From a virus, in IMG/VR virus record IMGVR_UViG_3300047548_000908, positions 62,001 through 126,000 of that record: a stretch of DNA of 64,000 nucleotides. The stretch is one strand, 5' to 3'. Shown here piece by piece: positions 42,172 through 51,004 of this stretch. How positions within the stretch are numbered: the stretch's first letter is position 1; every line of letters starts with the position of its first letter. Both the position numbers and the translations under genes were made by a program. Below the pieces are notes generated by a model, which had not been told where the DNA came from, did not search any database, and saw only the letters and a program-made list of their open reading frames with translations.

Positions 42172-42948
42172 TTGGGAAAACGCAAGACTAGTGAGCTTAG
42201 AAAAGATGACGCTTTCTTAGCCCACAAAAAACAACAAACAAAAACGTTCTACATGAGTGATTCGAAAACTATTCCGTTTGAAAGACCAAGTAAATATCAA
42301 GCACGTTCTCAATCAGTAGACTTAGTACCCAAAACACTTAATCAAGAAAAATACATTCTTTCTCTGTTAGACCAAGAAAATGATATAGTAGTGGTCACCG
42401 GTCCTGCAGGCACAGGGAAAACGTATTTAGCAATGAAAGCAGCAATCAAAGCACTTAAATCAGGAGAATGCAAAAAGATTGTACTCACTAGACCAATGGT
42501 AGAAGTAGAAGATGAGAAACTAGGATTTCTACCAGGGGATGTTAATCAAAAAATGGAACCTTGGATGTTACCATTATATGACGTTTTTCATGAGTTCTAT
42601 TCTGTTGAAGAAGTTCAATCTATGATTGAACACAAGATCATAGAAATTGCTCCACTTGCATTTATGCGAGGAAGAAACTTAAAGAACTGCTGGATTATAC
42701 TAGATGAGGCACAGAACACGACACCTAATCAGTTAAAGATGCTTCTAACTAGGATAAGCGAAAATAGCAAAATTGTTATCACTGGTGACATAGAGCAAAC
42801 CGATAGACGCAACGCACAAAACGGGCTGCTCGATTTACAAGAGAGAGTAGAAAGACACGCCGTGCCTGGATTGAAGTTATGTAAGTTTGAATTGAAGGAT
42901 GTTCAAAGACATCGAATTATTGAACATATCTTGAAAATGTACGCATGA
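42172..42948 (+). CDS. phoH: PhoH-like ATPase (TTG start)
   Basis: 258 residues. GPAGTGKTYLAMKAA (Walker A, about 79), VLTRPMVEVEDEKLGFLPGD, GRNLKNCWIILDEAQN (Walker B) and ITGDIEQTD are diagnostic of PhoH, an ATPase widespread in marine phages. Start at TTG 42172, with AGGAG 8 bases before it; the next ATG is 28 codons in. One of only three plus-strand genes. A CTTAAATAG sequence 47 bases upstream may be a late promoter variant. Ends at a strong bidirectional terminator. Confidence 0.93.
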   Translation: MGKRKTSELRKDDAFLAHKKQQTKTFYMSDSKTIPFERPSKYQARSQSVDLVPKTLNQEKYILSLLDQENDIVVVTGPAGTGKTYLAMKAAIKALKSGECKKIVLTRPMVEVEDEKLGFLPGDVNQKMEPWMLPLYDVFHEFYSVEEVQSMIEHKIIEIAPLAFMRGRNLKNCWIILDEAQNTTPNQLKMLLTRISENSKIVITGDIEQTDRRNAQNGLLDLQERVERHAVPGLKLCKFELKDVQRHRIIEHILKMYA

Positions 42949-42976
42949 AAAAAGGGGCAAAGCCCCTTTTTTCATG
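42944..42976. terminator. bidirectional Rho-independent terminator
   Basis: Perfect 15-bp inverted repeat CATGAAAAAAGGGGC / GCCCCTTTTTTCATG with an AAA loop. T6 tracts on both strands end phoH (plus) and the 42972 gene (minus); both stop codons lie inside the stem. Confidence 0.92.
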
Positions 42977-43220
42977 CTGCTTCCTGTAAGAGTCTTTGCA
43001 TCACGGTTGGATAATGCTGATTATAATAGCCAAATAGACTATCCCAATCAGTATCGAGTTTTTTCCCATCGACTGTGCATTGCATTACCTTCTTTTCTTT
43101 GAAGTCCATAATGACACTTGCAGTCTGCTGATCGCTGACCTTTACCTTCTTTGCAATTGAGACTGCTTCATCAATCTGACCATTTGGTTTTTTGTAATAT
43201 GTTACAATAAAATATCTCAT
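42972..43220 (-). CDS. conserved T4-like phage protein, 82 aa
   Basis: MRYFIVTYYKKPNGQIDEA, then VIMDFKEKKVMQCTVDGKKLDTDWDSL. A small beta-strand-rich protein that I recall accompanying clamp-loader genes in marine T4-like phages. AAGGA precedes the ATG. Function unknown. Last gene of the gp44 operon. Confidence 0.72.
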   Translation of the reverse strand: MRYFIVTYYKKPNGQIDEAVSIAKKVKVSDQQTASVIMDFKEKKVMQCTVDGKKLDTDWDSLFGYYNQHYPTVMQRLLQEAA

Positions 43221-43242
43221 TCTTCATATCCTTTAGTTTGTT

Positions 43243-44175
43243 TTATAGGGACGTAAGTTCAACCAAAGAAGCACTCAACGCAATTTCAGGGATACCAACA
43301 AGAGTCAGATTAACTAGTCCATTACGAATTACCAAAATCGCAGCATCTCTTTTTTCGTTAGTATCTCCCCATAGATTTAGATTGTTATACATCCACATGT
43401 AGATACTTTCGATTCTAGAAGGATATAAGGATAAGTATTGAAGAATTTGTTTTCTACCGTCAATGACCTTACCTTTTTTGAACAGTTCCACTGCTTCTAC
43501 TAACATTGCATCATCTGAAGTTGTTGCCCCGCTAGCGACAAGCAGTTTTCCAGTCTTGCTTTTTTCTTGCAGTTGATTTAGGCATCTCCTTAGATCAGGA
43601 TATGTTGCCTTAACATACTCATCCAAGACTTCCAAATCAAAATCAATTCCTTCTTTTACAAGGATAGTAGCGGCTCTTGCTGTAAACTCAGTAATATCAG
43701 GTTTGGCTGCTTCAAAAGAAAAGCATCGACTGGACCTGATTGCAGGGATTACCTTGTTAGGATAATTACATGTCATGATGAAACGTACGGTGTCAGCGTA
43801 AGTTTCCATATCACTTCGAAGTGCAGCTTGAAACGCAGTAGAGGTGTAGTCAACCTCATCAAGGAGTACAATTTTAAATTTACCAAATGGTACTGTTTGA
43901 ATAAAGTTGATCAGTTTATTGCGGACAATATCAACGCTATTCTCGCGGCTAGCATTGATCTCAAGTACATCGAGAGATTCTACCCCAAGTTCATTGATGA
44001 GGACTTTTGCTAGTGTGGTTTTGCCCACACCAGCTTCTCCCCAGAGCAATAGATGCGGAATAGATCCCTCTTTGATCCATGCTTGAACTTGGCTTCGTTG
44101 TCCTTCATCAGTGAAGACGTATTCATCAAGCGTTTTAGGCCTATAACGTTCGACCCATAGTTTATTGTCTAGCAT
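43243..44175 (-). CDS. 44: clamp loader ATPase subunit (T4 gp44-like)
   Basis: 310 residues (T4 gp44 is 319). LWVERYRPKTLDEYV, GEAGVGKTTLAKVLINEL (Walker A about 46), IVLLDEVDY (DEVD Walker B about 108), RFIMTCNYPNKVIPAIRSSRC (sensor 1 and SRC arginine finger). RFC-small-subunit-type AAA+ ATPase that loads gp45 onto DNA with gp62, which is not seen in this window. Confidence 0.93.
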   Translation of the reverse strand: MLDNKLWVERYRPKTLDEYVFTDEGQRSQVQAWIKEGSIPHLLLWGEAGVGKTTLAKVLINELGVESLDVLEINASRENSVDIVRNKLINFIQTVPFGKFKIVLLDEVDYTSTAFQAALRSDMETYADTVRFIMTCNYPNKVIPAIRSSRCFSFEAAKPDITEFTARAATILVKEGIDFDLEVLDEYVKATYPDLRRCLNQLQEKSKTGKLLVASGATTSDDAMLVEAVELFKKGKVIDGRKQILQYLSLYPSRIESIYMWMYNNLNLWGDTNEKRDAAILVIRNGLVNLTLVGIPEIALSASLVELTSL

Positions 44176-44484
44176 TTATACCTTCAGAGTTTCAATAGTG
44201 ATGATTTTGCTCAGTGCTTCACCCAGTTCTTGTTCTGACGGGATGATATGCAATGTGGTATTAGTATTTCCGGTCTTCTTGCAGAAGGTTCGAACTTCGC
44301 TCACATAGCCGCCACTAGCAGGATATACTTGGAAATGAATCATTGGACGCATATCTGGAGTCTGCATAGGCGCACTCAACGTCAACCTATCTGAGTCACA
44401 GATTAATCTATCCTCACCTTGATATTTTGTCTTTTCCAATGCTTTGCGAATTTTTTTCTTAAGCTGTTTCTTAGTTATCTTCAT
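44176..44484 (-). CDS. hypothetical protein, 102 aa
   Basis: Lys-rich start (KITKKQLKKKIRKALEK) then a mixed region DRLICDSDRLTLSAPMQTP, IHFQVYPASGGYVSEVRTF. No family recognised. AGAGG precedes the ATG. Sits between the GroES-like and gp44 genes with a 0-9 base gap on either side. Confidence 0.6.
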   Translation of the reverse strand: MKITKKQLKKKIRKALEKTKYQGEDRLICDSDRLTLSAPMQTPDMRPMIHFQVYPASGGYVSEVRTFCKKTGNTNTTLHIIPSEQELGEALSKIITIETLKV

Positions 44485-44493
44485 TTGTACCTC

Positions 44494-44859
44494 TTATAGT
44501 GCTTTATCACTTATAGTGTCATCATGCACTGGTTTGTCAGAAACTAATAATATATCCTTAGGATCAACTTTCCTAATAGTTTTTTTCCCTTCTGAGTTTT
44601 CAATATCAATTCCTCTAGACCATCTACCGTGATTGACTAGAATATATTGACCCACTTTGACATCTTGTTGTTCTGGTCCGATCGCATAGACCTTTGCCCA
44701 TCTAGGGCGAATACCAGAGCTTTTCATGTCATCACTTAGTAAGTAAATACCACCGTTTGTGATTCTCTCATCAAACGACATATCACAAACTAAAATCGTA
44801 TCGTGGAGTGGTTTTAGTTTAGAAACCTTATTTGGTTCAAATGCTAACTTGCTTTGCAT
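44494..44859 (-). CDS. GroES-like co-chaperonin
   Basis: 121 residues from ATG 44859 (AAGGA five bases upstream); the longer frame into the previous gene is rejected. LKPLHDTILVCDMSFDERITNGGIYL matches the Cpn10 N-terminus and mobile loop, followed by RPRWAKVYAIGPEQQDVKVGQYILVNHGRW and VDPKDILLVSD. Phage GroES-like proteins (T4 gp31 is functionally equivalent) adapt host GroEL for capsid folding. A 20-residue tail follows. Confidence 0.8.
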   Translation of the reverse strand: MQSKLAFEPNKVSKLKPLHDTILVCDMSFDERITNGGIYLLSDDMKSSGIRPRWAKVYAIGPEQQDVKVGQYILVNHGRWSRGIDIENSEGKKTIRKVDPKDILLVSDKPVHDDTISDKAL

Positions 44860-44860
44860 G

Positions 44861-45181
44861 TTATTCCTTTTTGAAATCTTCGTCTTCCATTTCAAGTTCA
44901 AGCTCTTCTGGACGCAACTCAATAGGTTTGATAGTATTAACGACTGGGCCTTTTGCTGTTGCAACCGGAATAGGTGATCTGTTTGGAGAAGAAGGCTGTA
45001 CTGTTTTGTTATAGGTTTTGCTTATTCGTTGAGTATTTTCCTTGATAACTCGATTGTGACTATCGAGTGTGTCACCCCTCGCATTCACATTCATGTTACC
45101 AACTGCTCTTACCTTTTCGTGCTTGGTTGACATTGCACCCATATCAATAACACGACCTTGTGCTGTTCTATACTTACTCAT
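44861..45181 (-). CDS. conserved T4-like phage protein, 106 aa
   Basis: SKYRTAQGRVIDMGAMSTKHE, VRAVGNMNVNARGDTLDS; the second half is Pro-rich with an acidic end (RPEELELEMEDED). I recognise this as a conserved small protein of cyanophage-type T4-like genomes, without a known role. TTAGGAGAAAC precedes the ATG, and a TTAAATA promoter variant lies about 28 bases upstream. Confidence 0.68.
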   Translation of the reverse strand: MSKYRTAQGRVIDMGAMSTKHEKVRAVGNMNVNARGDTLDSHNRVIKENTQRISKTYNKTVQPSSPNRSPIPVATAKGPVVNTIKPIELRPEELELEMEDEDFKKE

Positions 45182-45236
45182 TTGTTTCTCCTAATAGAAA
45201 TAGTATTTAACAATAAACAAGTATTTGGATACCTTT

Positions 45237-45743
45237 TTATTTAAGAAATTCATGGACATCTAGTCCATACTGTAACGAGTTTATTTTATGAACTCCAATA
45301 AGAAATAGGACAAAACTAGAAACGCTACTTCCCCTGCCCACGCCCCAAACTATCTTGTTCTTACGCATGGTATCAACCAAATACTTCATATATTGAAGCA
45401 TAGGAAACAAATCTCTTTCTTGATACAAAATTAGTTCTTTGCCTGCCCTGTTTAGTTCTTCATTAGAAGAACACTGATCTAATACCCATTCCGCGATATC
45501 CAATTCCTGATATTCTTTTGGCATTAGCCATTTGCTCTGAGCAGAGTTATCAAACTCCTCCAAAGAGCAATCAATTGGCTCATACTTATTTTGTTTAGGT
45601 AACCATTCTAGCTCAAGATCCTCATCAAATTTAATAGGTTCTTTGAGTAAAAAGGTGCCATACTTAGCATTTGGATCTTTGAGGTATAACCTACAAAGAT
45701 CATTCTCGTCTAGTATCTGTCGACCATAAATATCGGTATTCAT
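45237..45743 (-). CDS. stand-alone PolIII-alpha-like active-site fragment
   Basis: 168 residues ending with IVWGVGRGSSVSSFVLFLIGVHKINSL, which matches the catalytic GxGRGSxxGSLVxYLLGIT segment of bacterial DNA polymerase III alpha, but without the following palm aspartates, fingers or PHP domain. The N-terminal part (LEEF, SKWLMPKEYQELDIAEWVL) is similar to the helical lead-in. Known as a conserved small protein in marine T4-like phages. It cannot be a polymerase by itself. Promoter at 45749-45777 (TTGATT, 17, TATAAT). Confidence 0.7.
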   Translation of the reverse strand: MNTDIYGRQILDENDLCRLYLKDPNAKYGTFLLKEPIKFDEDLELEWLPKQNKYEPIDCSLEEFDNSAQSKWLMPKEYQELDIAEWVLDQCSSNEELNRAGKELILYQERDLFPMLQYMKYLVDTMRKNKIVWGVGRGSSVSSFVLFLIGVHKINSLQYGLDVHEFLK

Positions 45744-45748
45744 ACCTT

Positions 45749-45777
45749 ATTATATAGGCCTTGATTACATGAATCAA
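45749..45777 (-). promoter_or_regulatory. sigma70-like promoter (PolIII-like/GroES/gp44 operon)
   Basis: Minus strand TTGATT (45772-45777), 17-base spacer, TATAAT (45749-45754). The -35 forms a small repeat with AATCAA. Predicted initiation is within a few bases of the ATG at 45743. Confidence 0.6.
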
Positions 45778-46010
45778 GAGTTCTTGGTAATATTGATGTG
45801 CCCATCAATATTTTGCTTCTTGTACATTTCCTGTGTCTTTCGGTAATACTCAGACTTGTAGCTTTCCAATACCATTTGAATCTGTTGTGCTAATCCTACG
45901 TTTTGCATTCTTGATGCAAAGATAAGTTTACTGGTCAAGTTTACAATCGCAGTTTGCAGTTCCTCAAGCGTTTTGTCAGAAAGATCATTGATAAATGGAT
46001 GCTGCATCAT
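45774..46010 (-). CDS. conserved T4-like phage protein, 78 aa
   Basis: Helical: PFINDLSDKTLEELQTAIVNL, LAQQIQMVLESYKSEYYRKTQE. The build (N-terminal HP-x-I/V-N-x-L, long amphipathic helix) is that of a small conserved protein near virion genes of cyanophages. Function unknown. The stop overlaps the promoter of the next gene. Confidence 0.68.
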   Translation of the reverse strand: MMQHPFINDLSDKTLEELQTAIVNLTSKLIFASRMQNVGLAQQIQMVLESYKSEYYRKTQEMYKKQNIDGHINITKNS

Positions 46011-46011
46011 T

Positions 46012-46995
46012 TTAATACCTATCTAAGGGAATTCGTTTCCATATAGGAGAAGATCCATCATAGTCATCAAAACATGCATACAAATAGTCAGTACTTACTT
46101 TAATGTGACCCGGTTTGTCAGAAGGGTCACCGATTGGAACTTGTTTTCCATATGCAGCGCCTGATACTATTGCGGAAGTGCTTGTTTGTAATGTCAATGA
46201 AACATTATTTGCGATTACATCTACTATTCCCACAAACACATTAGCCGAGTCTATTAATGTAGTGCCTGGTGCTAACTGTGTAGTAAATTGAGTTCCAGAG
46301 CCACTAACTAAATTACTACCTGAACTCTTAGTGATATTGCCAGTTAGTACTACATTAGCGACAGTAGGGATATCAAAATGTTTTTCAACTTTTGGTTTGT
46401 TGATTGGTTCAATAGTAATTGTCTTACCGCAATCAATAGTACTAAATCTAAGCTTTACCTCTTCTGCACCTGACGCAAAGGATAGTACTTTATTACTACC
46501 AGAAACATAATAGTTTTCGATAAAATTTGCAGAAGAATCAACACTTGAACCTATACTATTTGGTAAGTTGATGAACGTGTTAGCATCAACTGCTGTCAAG
46601 TATACTTGAACATTACTTTGTGTTCCCGCAGGTGCCCAGTTTATAAATTGTAAGTTTACCGAACTATTTCCTGCTATTGTTCCATACTGAACGTCACCTT
46701 TTGAAAGATCAATTGTCGTGATGCCTGAGATAGAGTTGCCTAAGTTATAAGTAGTAGCTCTAAAACCTTTTACTAGAGCATTACTTATTAAAGTGTTTCC
46801 CATATCATTGTTAATTGGGATACCAGCTAGCGGAGATTTGACTATAGCTTTAGTTTGGATATCCGTAATCTCTGTGTATGCAGTATCCAAGTTAGTTTTT
46901 ATGGAGGTGAAGTTATCTCTAAAACCCTGAGAGGAGTTATTGACTCCTGGTACAGGATAGTTAGGATTGATTCCGTTTGTATTGATTGAACTCAT
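46012..46995 (-). CDS. virion/tail-associated protein, 327 aa
   Basis: The N-terminus INPNYPVPGVNNSSQGFRDNFTSIKTNLD is the coiled lead segment found in many phage tail appendage proteins and is shared in kind with the 50219-50914 product. The body is a Ser/Thr/Asn-rich beta protein (AGNSSVNLQFINWAPAGTQ, LTGNITKSSGSNLVSGSGTQF). Probably a tail or fibre-associated structural protein. Late promoter core at 47015-47021 with a 14-base leader. Confidence 0.65.
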   Translation of the reverse strand: MSSINTNGINPNYPVPGVNNSSQGFRDNFTSIKTNLDTAYTEITDIQTKAIVKSPLAGIPINNDMGNTLISNALVKGFRATTYNLGNSISGITTIDLSKGDVQYGTIAGNSSVNLQFINWAPAGTQSNVQVYLTAVDANTFINLPNSIGSSVDSSANFIENYYVSGSNKVLSFASGAEEVKLRFSTIDCGKTITIEPINKPKVEKHFDIPTVANVVLTGNITKSSGSNLVSGSGTQFTTQLAPGTTLIDSANVFVGIVDVIANNVSLTLQTSTSAIVSGAAYGKQVPIGDPSDKPGHIKVSTDYLYACFDDYDGSSPIWKRIPLDRY

Positions 46996-47014
46996 TTATT
47001 TTAACCCTATAGCG

Positions 47015-47021
47015 TATTTAT
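47015..47021 (-). promoter_or_regulatory. T4-type late promoter core (46012-46995 gene)
   Basis: Minus-strand ATAAATA followed by C; predicted start 47009; 14-base leader containing AGGG. Confidence 0.65.
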
Positions 47022-47027
47022 TGTGTG

Positions 47028-49583
47028 TCAGTTTGGCAAAATTGTTTGTCTTGGGAATAGCACATATTGATCAGTACTGTTCAATGGATCAGGGACAGGA
47101 GATGCACTTGGGATTTCGGTCCACGTTGGGAAATAAAGGTCAGTATCATAGTTGTATGTGCTGCTCTTGTCAATCGTATACCTGTCTATTTCAAAGTTTA
47201 TTTGATTTAATTTATACTGCCACTGCGTTTCAATGTTGTTCTTTATCTGAGCGGCAAATCCAGGCTTCGTATAACAAATTACCCATGCTTTGACAAATCC
47301 AAGTGTACTTCCGTTTTCTTGCTGACTAGTCATCCATAACGGAAGTAGCTTACTGCTTGAGTTTTGCGGGATATAAGTTTTTACTTGCTCCAACATATTA
47401 TCAAAACTATTGGGATACAATCTTCTGGTCGTGTTTGATGTCAAAGAAGTATAATACTTTTGATCAACTGTGTTTTCATAGCTAGTGTATATGTTGGTGG
47501 TACTAGTAAACCAAGGACTACTGCTATAAATTAATGTAGGCCACAAAATACTTTGGCTTATACTTTTTCCTGCGTTGTTCACTTGATCATCAATTATCAC
47601 ACTATAAACAACCTCATAGATAACATTGTTGTTCTCATCCCTTGCTTGTGCAGTTCTTAGCTCTCCTAATGTCACACTTTTTTTGTAATGATTCCTGTCT
47701 ACTGATCGAATATAGTCTTCAACTGAAGATGCTGTCATCCCGTATGCAAATGGATAAATTACTTCTCTTGATTTTCCAAAGTAGATATCAGTTGGTCTAT
47801 ACAAGTAAGAAGTAGGTATAATATCCTCAGTGTCTAATAGAGAAGAAAGAATCGCTCTATCTTCTAAATTAGGGGATGCTTTAAAATAGATAGTATCGAC
47901 CGGGCTTTCGATATCTTGGCTCACAGTCAAATTAAATGTTTTCTTAGAGGCAAGCAATGGATATTCTTCTGAATAGGCTTCTATCGTAAACGTATATGTC
48001 GTTGTATCTCCTAAACTCATAGGAGAATTATTTGGTTGAAATGCAACTTTGCCGTATATCTCTCCTGATGGAAGCAAAAATAAGTTAGGCGGCAAAGCAC
48101 TGTTTGTACCATTTGGATTTGCCGCCATTCTGTACACTAAAGGTTCTGAAGATGCTGCTTGTACATATAACGTGCTTAGTGTACCATTTGAAATAACACC
48201 CAAATCTGATTCTGTTATCCAAGTAACAGACGGCTGAATATCGTTTGTTATATTGAAGTAGAAGGATTCTGTACTACTGACTATGTTTTCACCTAACGCA
48301 ACATTGATATTTGCATCTGAAGAAAAAGTTGTTGAACCATAAACGTATCGTATTGGAACTGTAAACCAAGATGCGTTTGGTTGAATACTTCCCATTACTT
48401 CAAACAAAACATAATGGTTTACGTCTGAATTTAGAGAAACTTTTATATAGTTAATTTTTCCGTAGATTAGATTCATTATCCCTGTTATACTTCTTCCGTA
48501 TATGGGCGGATCTATAGAAATTATTTCATTGTCAATGTTTTTCAAATACAGTTGAGTAGCCTGTGACAAATCTTCTGCATTGAATCTTGCTTTGTTGTTA
48601 GGCAATGGCTGAACATTGGGTGCTACTAGCACAGAGGTATCATTTAAGTAATTAAATGTTACTACCGGTTTCATTGGCTTGAGTGCTTTTACTGAGAAAG
48701 AAAACCTGTTTATGCCCTTTTCATTCGTAGCAGGTGTACCTGTAATCCAACCTGTAAATGGGTCTCCGTTTAACTGAGGCGGTAAGTTTATGAACTGATA
48801 TGTTATAGGTTGATTGTCAAAGTCGTATCCAATAACCTTAAATTGAAATTCATCCCCGCTCGTTATTTCACCTAAGAAGTTGTCGCTGCCAATCGCATAG
48901 TAGCTGAAGTATGGATCGTCTCTAGGAATAGTAAAACTAAGTGGTTTAGCGTTTAATATTGCTGGTTTTCTATTTGCGTTAGAAAAGAATAATGTAAAGT
49001 TTCTTACAGTAATTGAGTATCTTGCTGTAGCTCTTCCTAAATCACTCAACAAAACTAGAATAAAATCATATGTAACGGAGGTCGGAGCTCCACTAATAGG
49101 ATCTACTGGGGCTAACGGATATCCTCTTATTAACCCATTAGAATTGATCTCTAAGCCTGGTGGAAGTTTTCCATTAAGCAAATAAATCTTAACATTGCTG
49201 TCAGTTGGGTTAGTAAACTCTATTTGTTTTTCTACCCAAATGCTATCATATACAGTGAATATTTCGCCTTCTTCTGTTAAAAATTTTGGAATCTCAACGC
49301 CTGCTATTTCTATAAAGAAACTTCTATCTCTTATAGTACCTAAGTTATCAGTCACTCTAATCGTAAAATCATAACGTGTGGTCAACCCAGTCAATGTAGT
49401 AGAACCGAATATTTTTCCATTCTTGTCAATCTTAATACCACTAGGGAGTTGACCGCTCAACAGTTTGTATGTTACAAATGTTGCGGGGAATACAGGCACT
49501 GCGTTCATTTGAAACAAAAACTCACTACCAGAAGGATATGTTCCTAAGCTTCCTGCAGGTGTAATCCATTTTGGTTGATTCAT
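47028..49583 (-). CDS. Ig-like (He_PIG type) tail protein, 851 aa
   Basis: Repeated putative Ig modules of the He_PIG type, each with a 'LPxGhxhxxxGxhxGxx' turn: LPSGIKIDKNGKIFGST (about 48), LPPGLEINSNGLIRGYP (about 141), LPPQLNGDPFTGWITGTP (about 268) and LFLLPSGEIYGKV (about 505). The last 250 residues are a non-repeat domain. Typical of adhesion or baseplate-attached proteins in aquatic myoviruses. GAAGGA precedes the ATG; the endolysin gene lies immediately upstream. Confidence 0.75.
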   Translation of the reverse strand: MNQPKWITPAGSLGTYPSGSEFLFQMNAVPVFPATFVTYKLLSGQLPSGIKIDKNGKIFGSTTLTGLTTRYDFTIRVTDNLGTIRDRSFFIEIAGVEIPKFLTEEGEIFTVYDSIWVEKQIEFTNPTDSNVKIYLLNGKLPPGLEINSNGLIRGYPLAPVDPISGAPTSVTYDFILVLLSDLGRATARYSITVRNFTLFFSNANRKPAILNAKPLSFTIPRDDPYFSYYAIGSDNFLGEITSGDEFQFKVIGYDFDNQPITYQFINLPPQLNGDPFTGWITGTPATNEKGINRFSFSVKALKPMKPVVTFNYLNDTSVLVAPNVQPLPNNKARFNAEDLSQATQLYLKNIDNEIISIDPPIYGRSITGIMNLIYGKINYIKVSLNSDVNHYVLFEVMGSIQPNASWFTVPIRYVYGSTTFSSDANINVALGENIVSSTESFYFNITNDIQPSVTWITESDLGVISNGTLSTLYVQAASSEPLVYRMAANPNGTNSALPPNLFLLPSGEIYGKVAFQPNNSPMSLGDTTTYTFTIEAYSEEYPLLASKKTFNLTVSQDIESPVDTIYFKASPNLEDRAILSSLLDTEDIIPTSYLYRPTDIYFGKSREVIYPFAYGMTASSVEDYIRSVDRNHYKKSVTLGELRTAQARDENNNVIYEVVYSVIIDDQVNNAGKSISQSILWPTLIYSSSPWFTSTTNIYTSYENTVDQKYYTSLTSNTTRRLYPNSFDNMLEQVKTYIPQNSSSKLLPLWMTSQQENGSTLGFVKAWVICYTKPGFAAQIKNNIETQWQYKLNQINFEIDRYTIDKSSTYNYDTDLYFPTWTEIPSASPVPDPLNSTDQYVLFPRQTILPN

Positions 49584-49584
49584 A

Positions 49585-50208
49585 TTAATCCTTCAATAAA
49601 CTTAACGCAAGCGAATAATGGTGTTGCCTATCTGCTAACCCATTTGTACCGCCGTTAATTCGTTTAGTTAGTCCAACAAAGTCTCCCTTGTCACAGTAAT
49701 TATTCAACTTGTTAGTATCCCAAAACCATCCTGCACTTGCACATGCACCTTCTGGAGTTTCCATATAAGCTACGCATTCTTGTAGGCTTATACCTAGCCC
49801 ATTGGCGAATGCAGCATAGTTATTTTTTCCAGTTAGTTGGATGAGACCTCTTCCCCTATATCTCCAACCATCACCTGATTCTTCTGAGCCATTGCCCATT
49901 CTGTTTGCATAAACTTTGTTTGCTATTTTTTCTGGTTTTCGTTCGTAGGTCTTAGCTAATGCTTCAGATGGAAAATACTTTCTAAATACTCTCATCAAAC
50001 CCGCAGCATTGTAATTAAGATTTTCTACAACCAAGTTGAATCCGCCTGATTCGTGTGCGATTTGTGCTAAAAACCCAGCACATCTTTCAGGAGTTTGATC
50101 AATCTCATAGTAACGAACTACTTCATTCAGTGGCTCACAATACCTTTGCAACTTTTCGTTATTTGTACTCGGGCATAGAGCCTTGAGTAACTTCAAAGTT
50201 ATTTCCAT
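49585..50208 (-). CDS. GH19 endolysin
   Basis: 207 residues, a complete chitinase-19-fold lysozyme: CAGFLAQIAHESGGF (catalytic Glu about 52), NRMGNGSEESGDGWRYRGRGLIQLTGKNNY (second Glu region and the RGxxQxTG motif), CASAGWFWDTNKLN, and ITKRINGG-like KRINGGTNGLADRQ. Cleaves the peptidoglycan glycan strand after holin release. AAGGAG precedes the ATG. No signal peptide, consistent with holin dependence. Confidence 0.9.
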   Translation of the reverse strand: MEITLKLLKALCPSTNNEKLQRYCEPLNEVVRYYEIDQTPERCAGFLAQIAHESGGFNLVVENLNYNAAGLMRVFRKYFPSEALAKTYERKPEKIANKVYANRMGNGSEESGDGWRYRGRGLIQLTGKNNYAAFANGLGISLQECVAYMETPEGACASAGWFWDTNKLNNYCDKGDFVGLTKRINGGTNGLADRQHHYSLALSLLKD

Positions 50209-50218
50209 AATCTACTCC

Positions 50219-50914
50219 TTAGAAAGTATACCATTTATTTGCAGTAGTTGCTTTAACAACTACCATAGTATTATTTGATGCAAGGGTAACAGCCGCATTC
50301 GCAATACCAGTGTTAATAGTGCCTGTCAGTGGGGGATAGACACTTATTGTATTCGCGCTTTGATTCACAATATAAACTGAAGTTCCTGCAGGAACTGTAC
50401 TTGGTAACTTTAATCCTGTGCCTGCATTTGCAGATGTGACTACATTCAACGATGATCCAATGTCAAAAGCAGTCGCTTGATTTGTTCCAGTTGCAGTAAC
50501 TGTTTGAGCGGCGGACATTGTAATCCATCCTGACACACTTAAATTTGCACCTATATTTGCGGTATCTACATTAATAGAATCAGCAACAATATCAGGATCA
50601 ATATCAATAACTAAAGGAGCGTCACTATTTGTAATAGTGACGTTGTTATTTCCTGCAAGATTGTTGTTTAAACCCATTATCAAGGAAGTAGATTGAATCT
50701 CTACCTGAGGGATATTCGCTGTTATAACTACGTTTCCAGTAGTTCCGTTTTGTGTTAAACCTTCGCCTGCAACAATATTAGTAATTGCTGTATTAACTGA
50801 TATTGCAGAATATAACTCATCAAAATTGTCTTTAGTTTTTTGGAATGCAGTATATAAAGAATCTGCCCCTGCTGCATTTGGTGCGTCACCGTAGTTTATA
50901 ATTTTCTTTGCCAT
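50219..50914 (-). CDS. virion/tail-associated protein, 231 aa
   Basis: Begins INYGDAPNAAGADSLYTAFQKTKDNFDELYSAI, the same 'coordinates then N-x-FD' lead motif as the 46012-46995 protein and many tail appendage proteins. The remainder is Ala/Asn/Thr-rich beta sequence. Likely a tail-fibre-associated structural component. Late core at 50935-50941 gives a 15-base leader with AAGGG. Confidence 0.65.
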   Translation of the reverse strand: MAKKIINYGDAPNAAGADSLYTAFQKTKDNFDELYSAISVNTAITNIVAGEGLTQNGTTGNVVITANIPQVEIQSTSLIMGLNNNLAGNNNVTITNSDAPLVIDIDPDIVADSINVDTANIGANLSVSGWITMSAAQTVTATGTNQATAFDIGSSLNVVTSANAGTGLKLPSTVPAGTSVYIVNQSANTISVYPPLTGTINTGIANAAVTLASNNTMVVVKATTANKWYTF

Positions 50915-50934
50915 TGCTGTTAGCCCTTATCATA

Positions 50935-50941
50935 TATTTAT
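50935..50941 (-). promoter_or_regulatory. T4-type late promoter core (50219-50914 gene)
   Basis: Minus-strand ATAAATA followed by T; predicted start 50929, 15-base leader. Follows the 50958-50987 terminator. Confidence 0.6.
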
Positions 50942-50957
50942 TCGATAGTTAGCCAAA

Positions 50958-50987
50958 AAAATAGCTCGGTGTTACCCGAGCTATTTT
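50958..50987 (-). terminator. Rho-independent terminator after the 51005-54145 gene
   Basis: AAAATAGCTCGG pairs perfectly with CCGAGCTATTTT around a 6-base loop, 18 bases after the stop. On the minus strand it runs into TTTTTTGG. Confidence 0.85.
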
Positions 50988-51004
50988 AAGTTAAGAAAAT
51001 GTTG

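Noticed and set aside
44860-44964. N-terminal extension of the GroES-like gene
   Set aside because: Overlaps the end of the conserved 106-aa gene, and AAGGA precedes the internal ATG at 44859.
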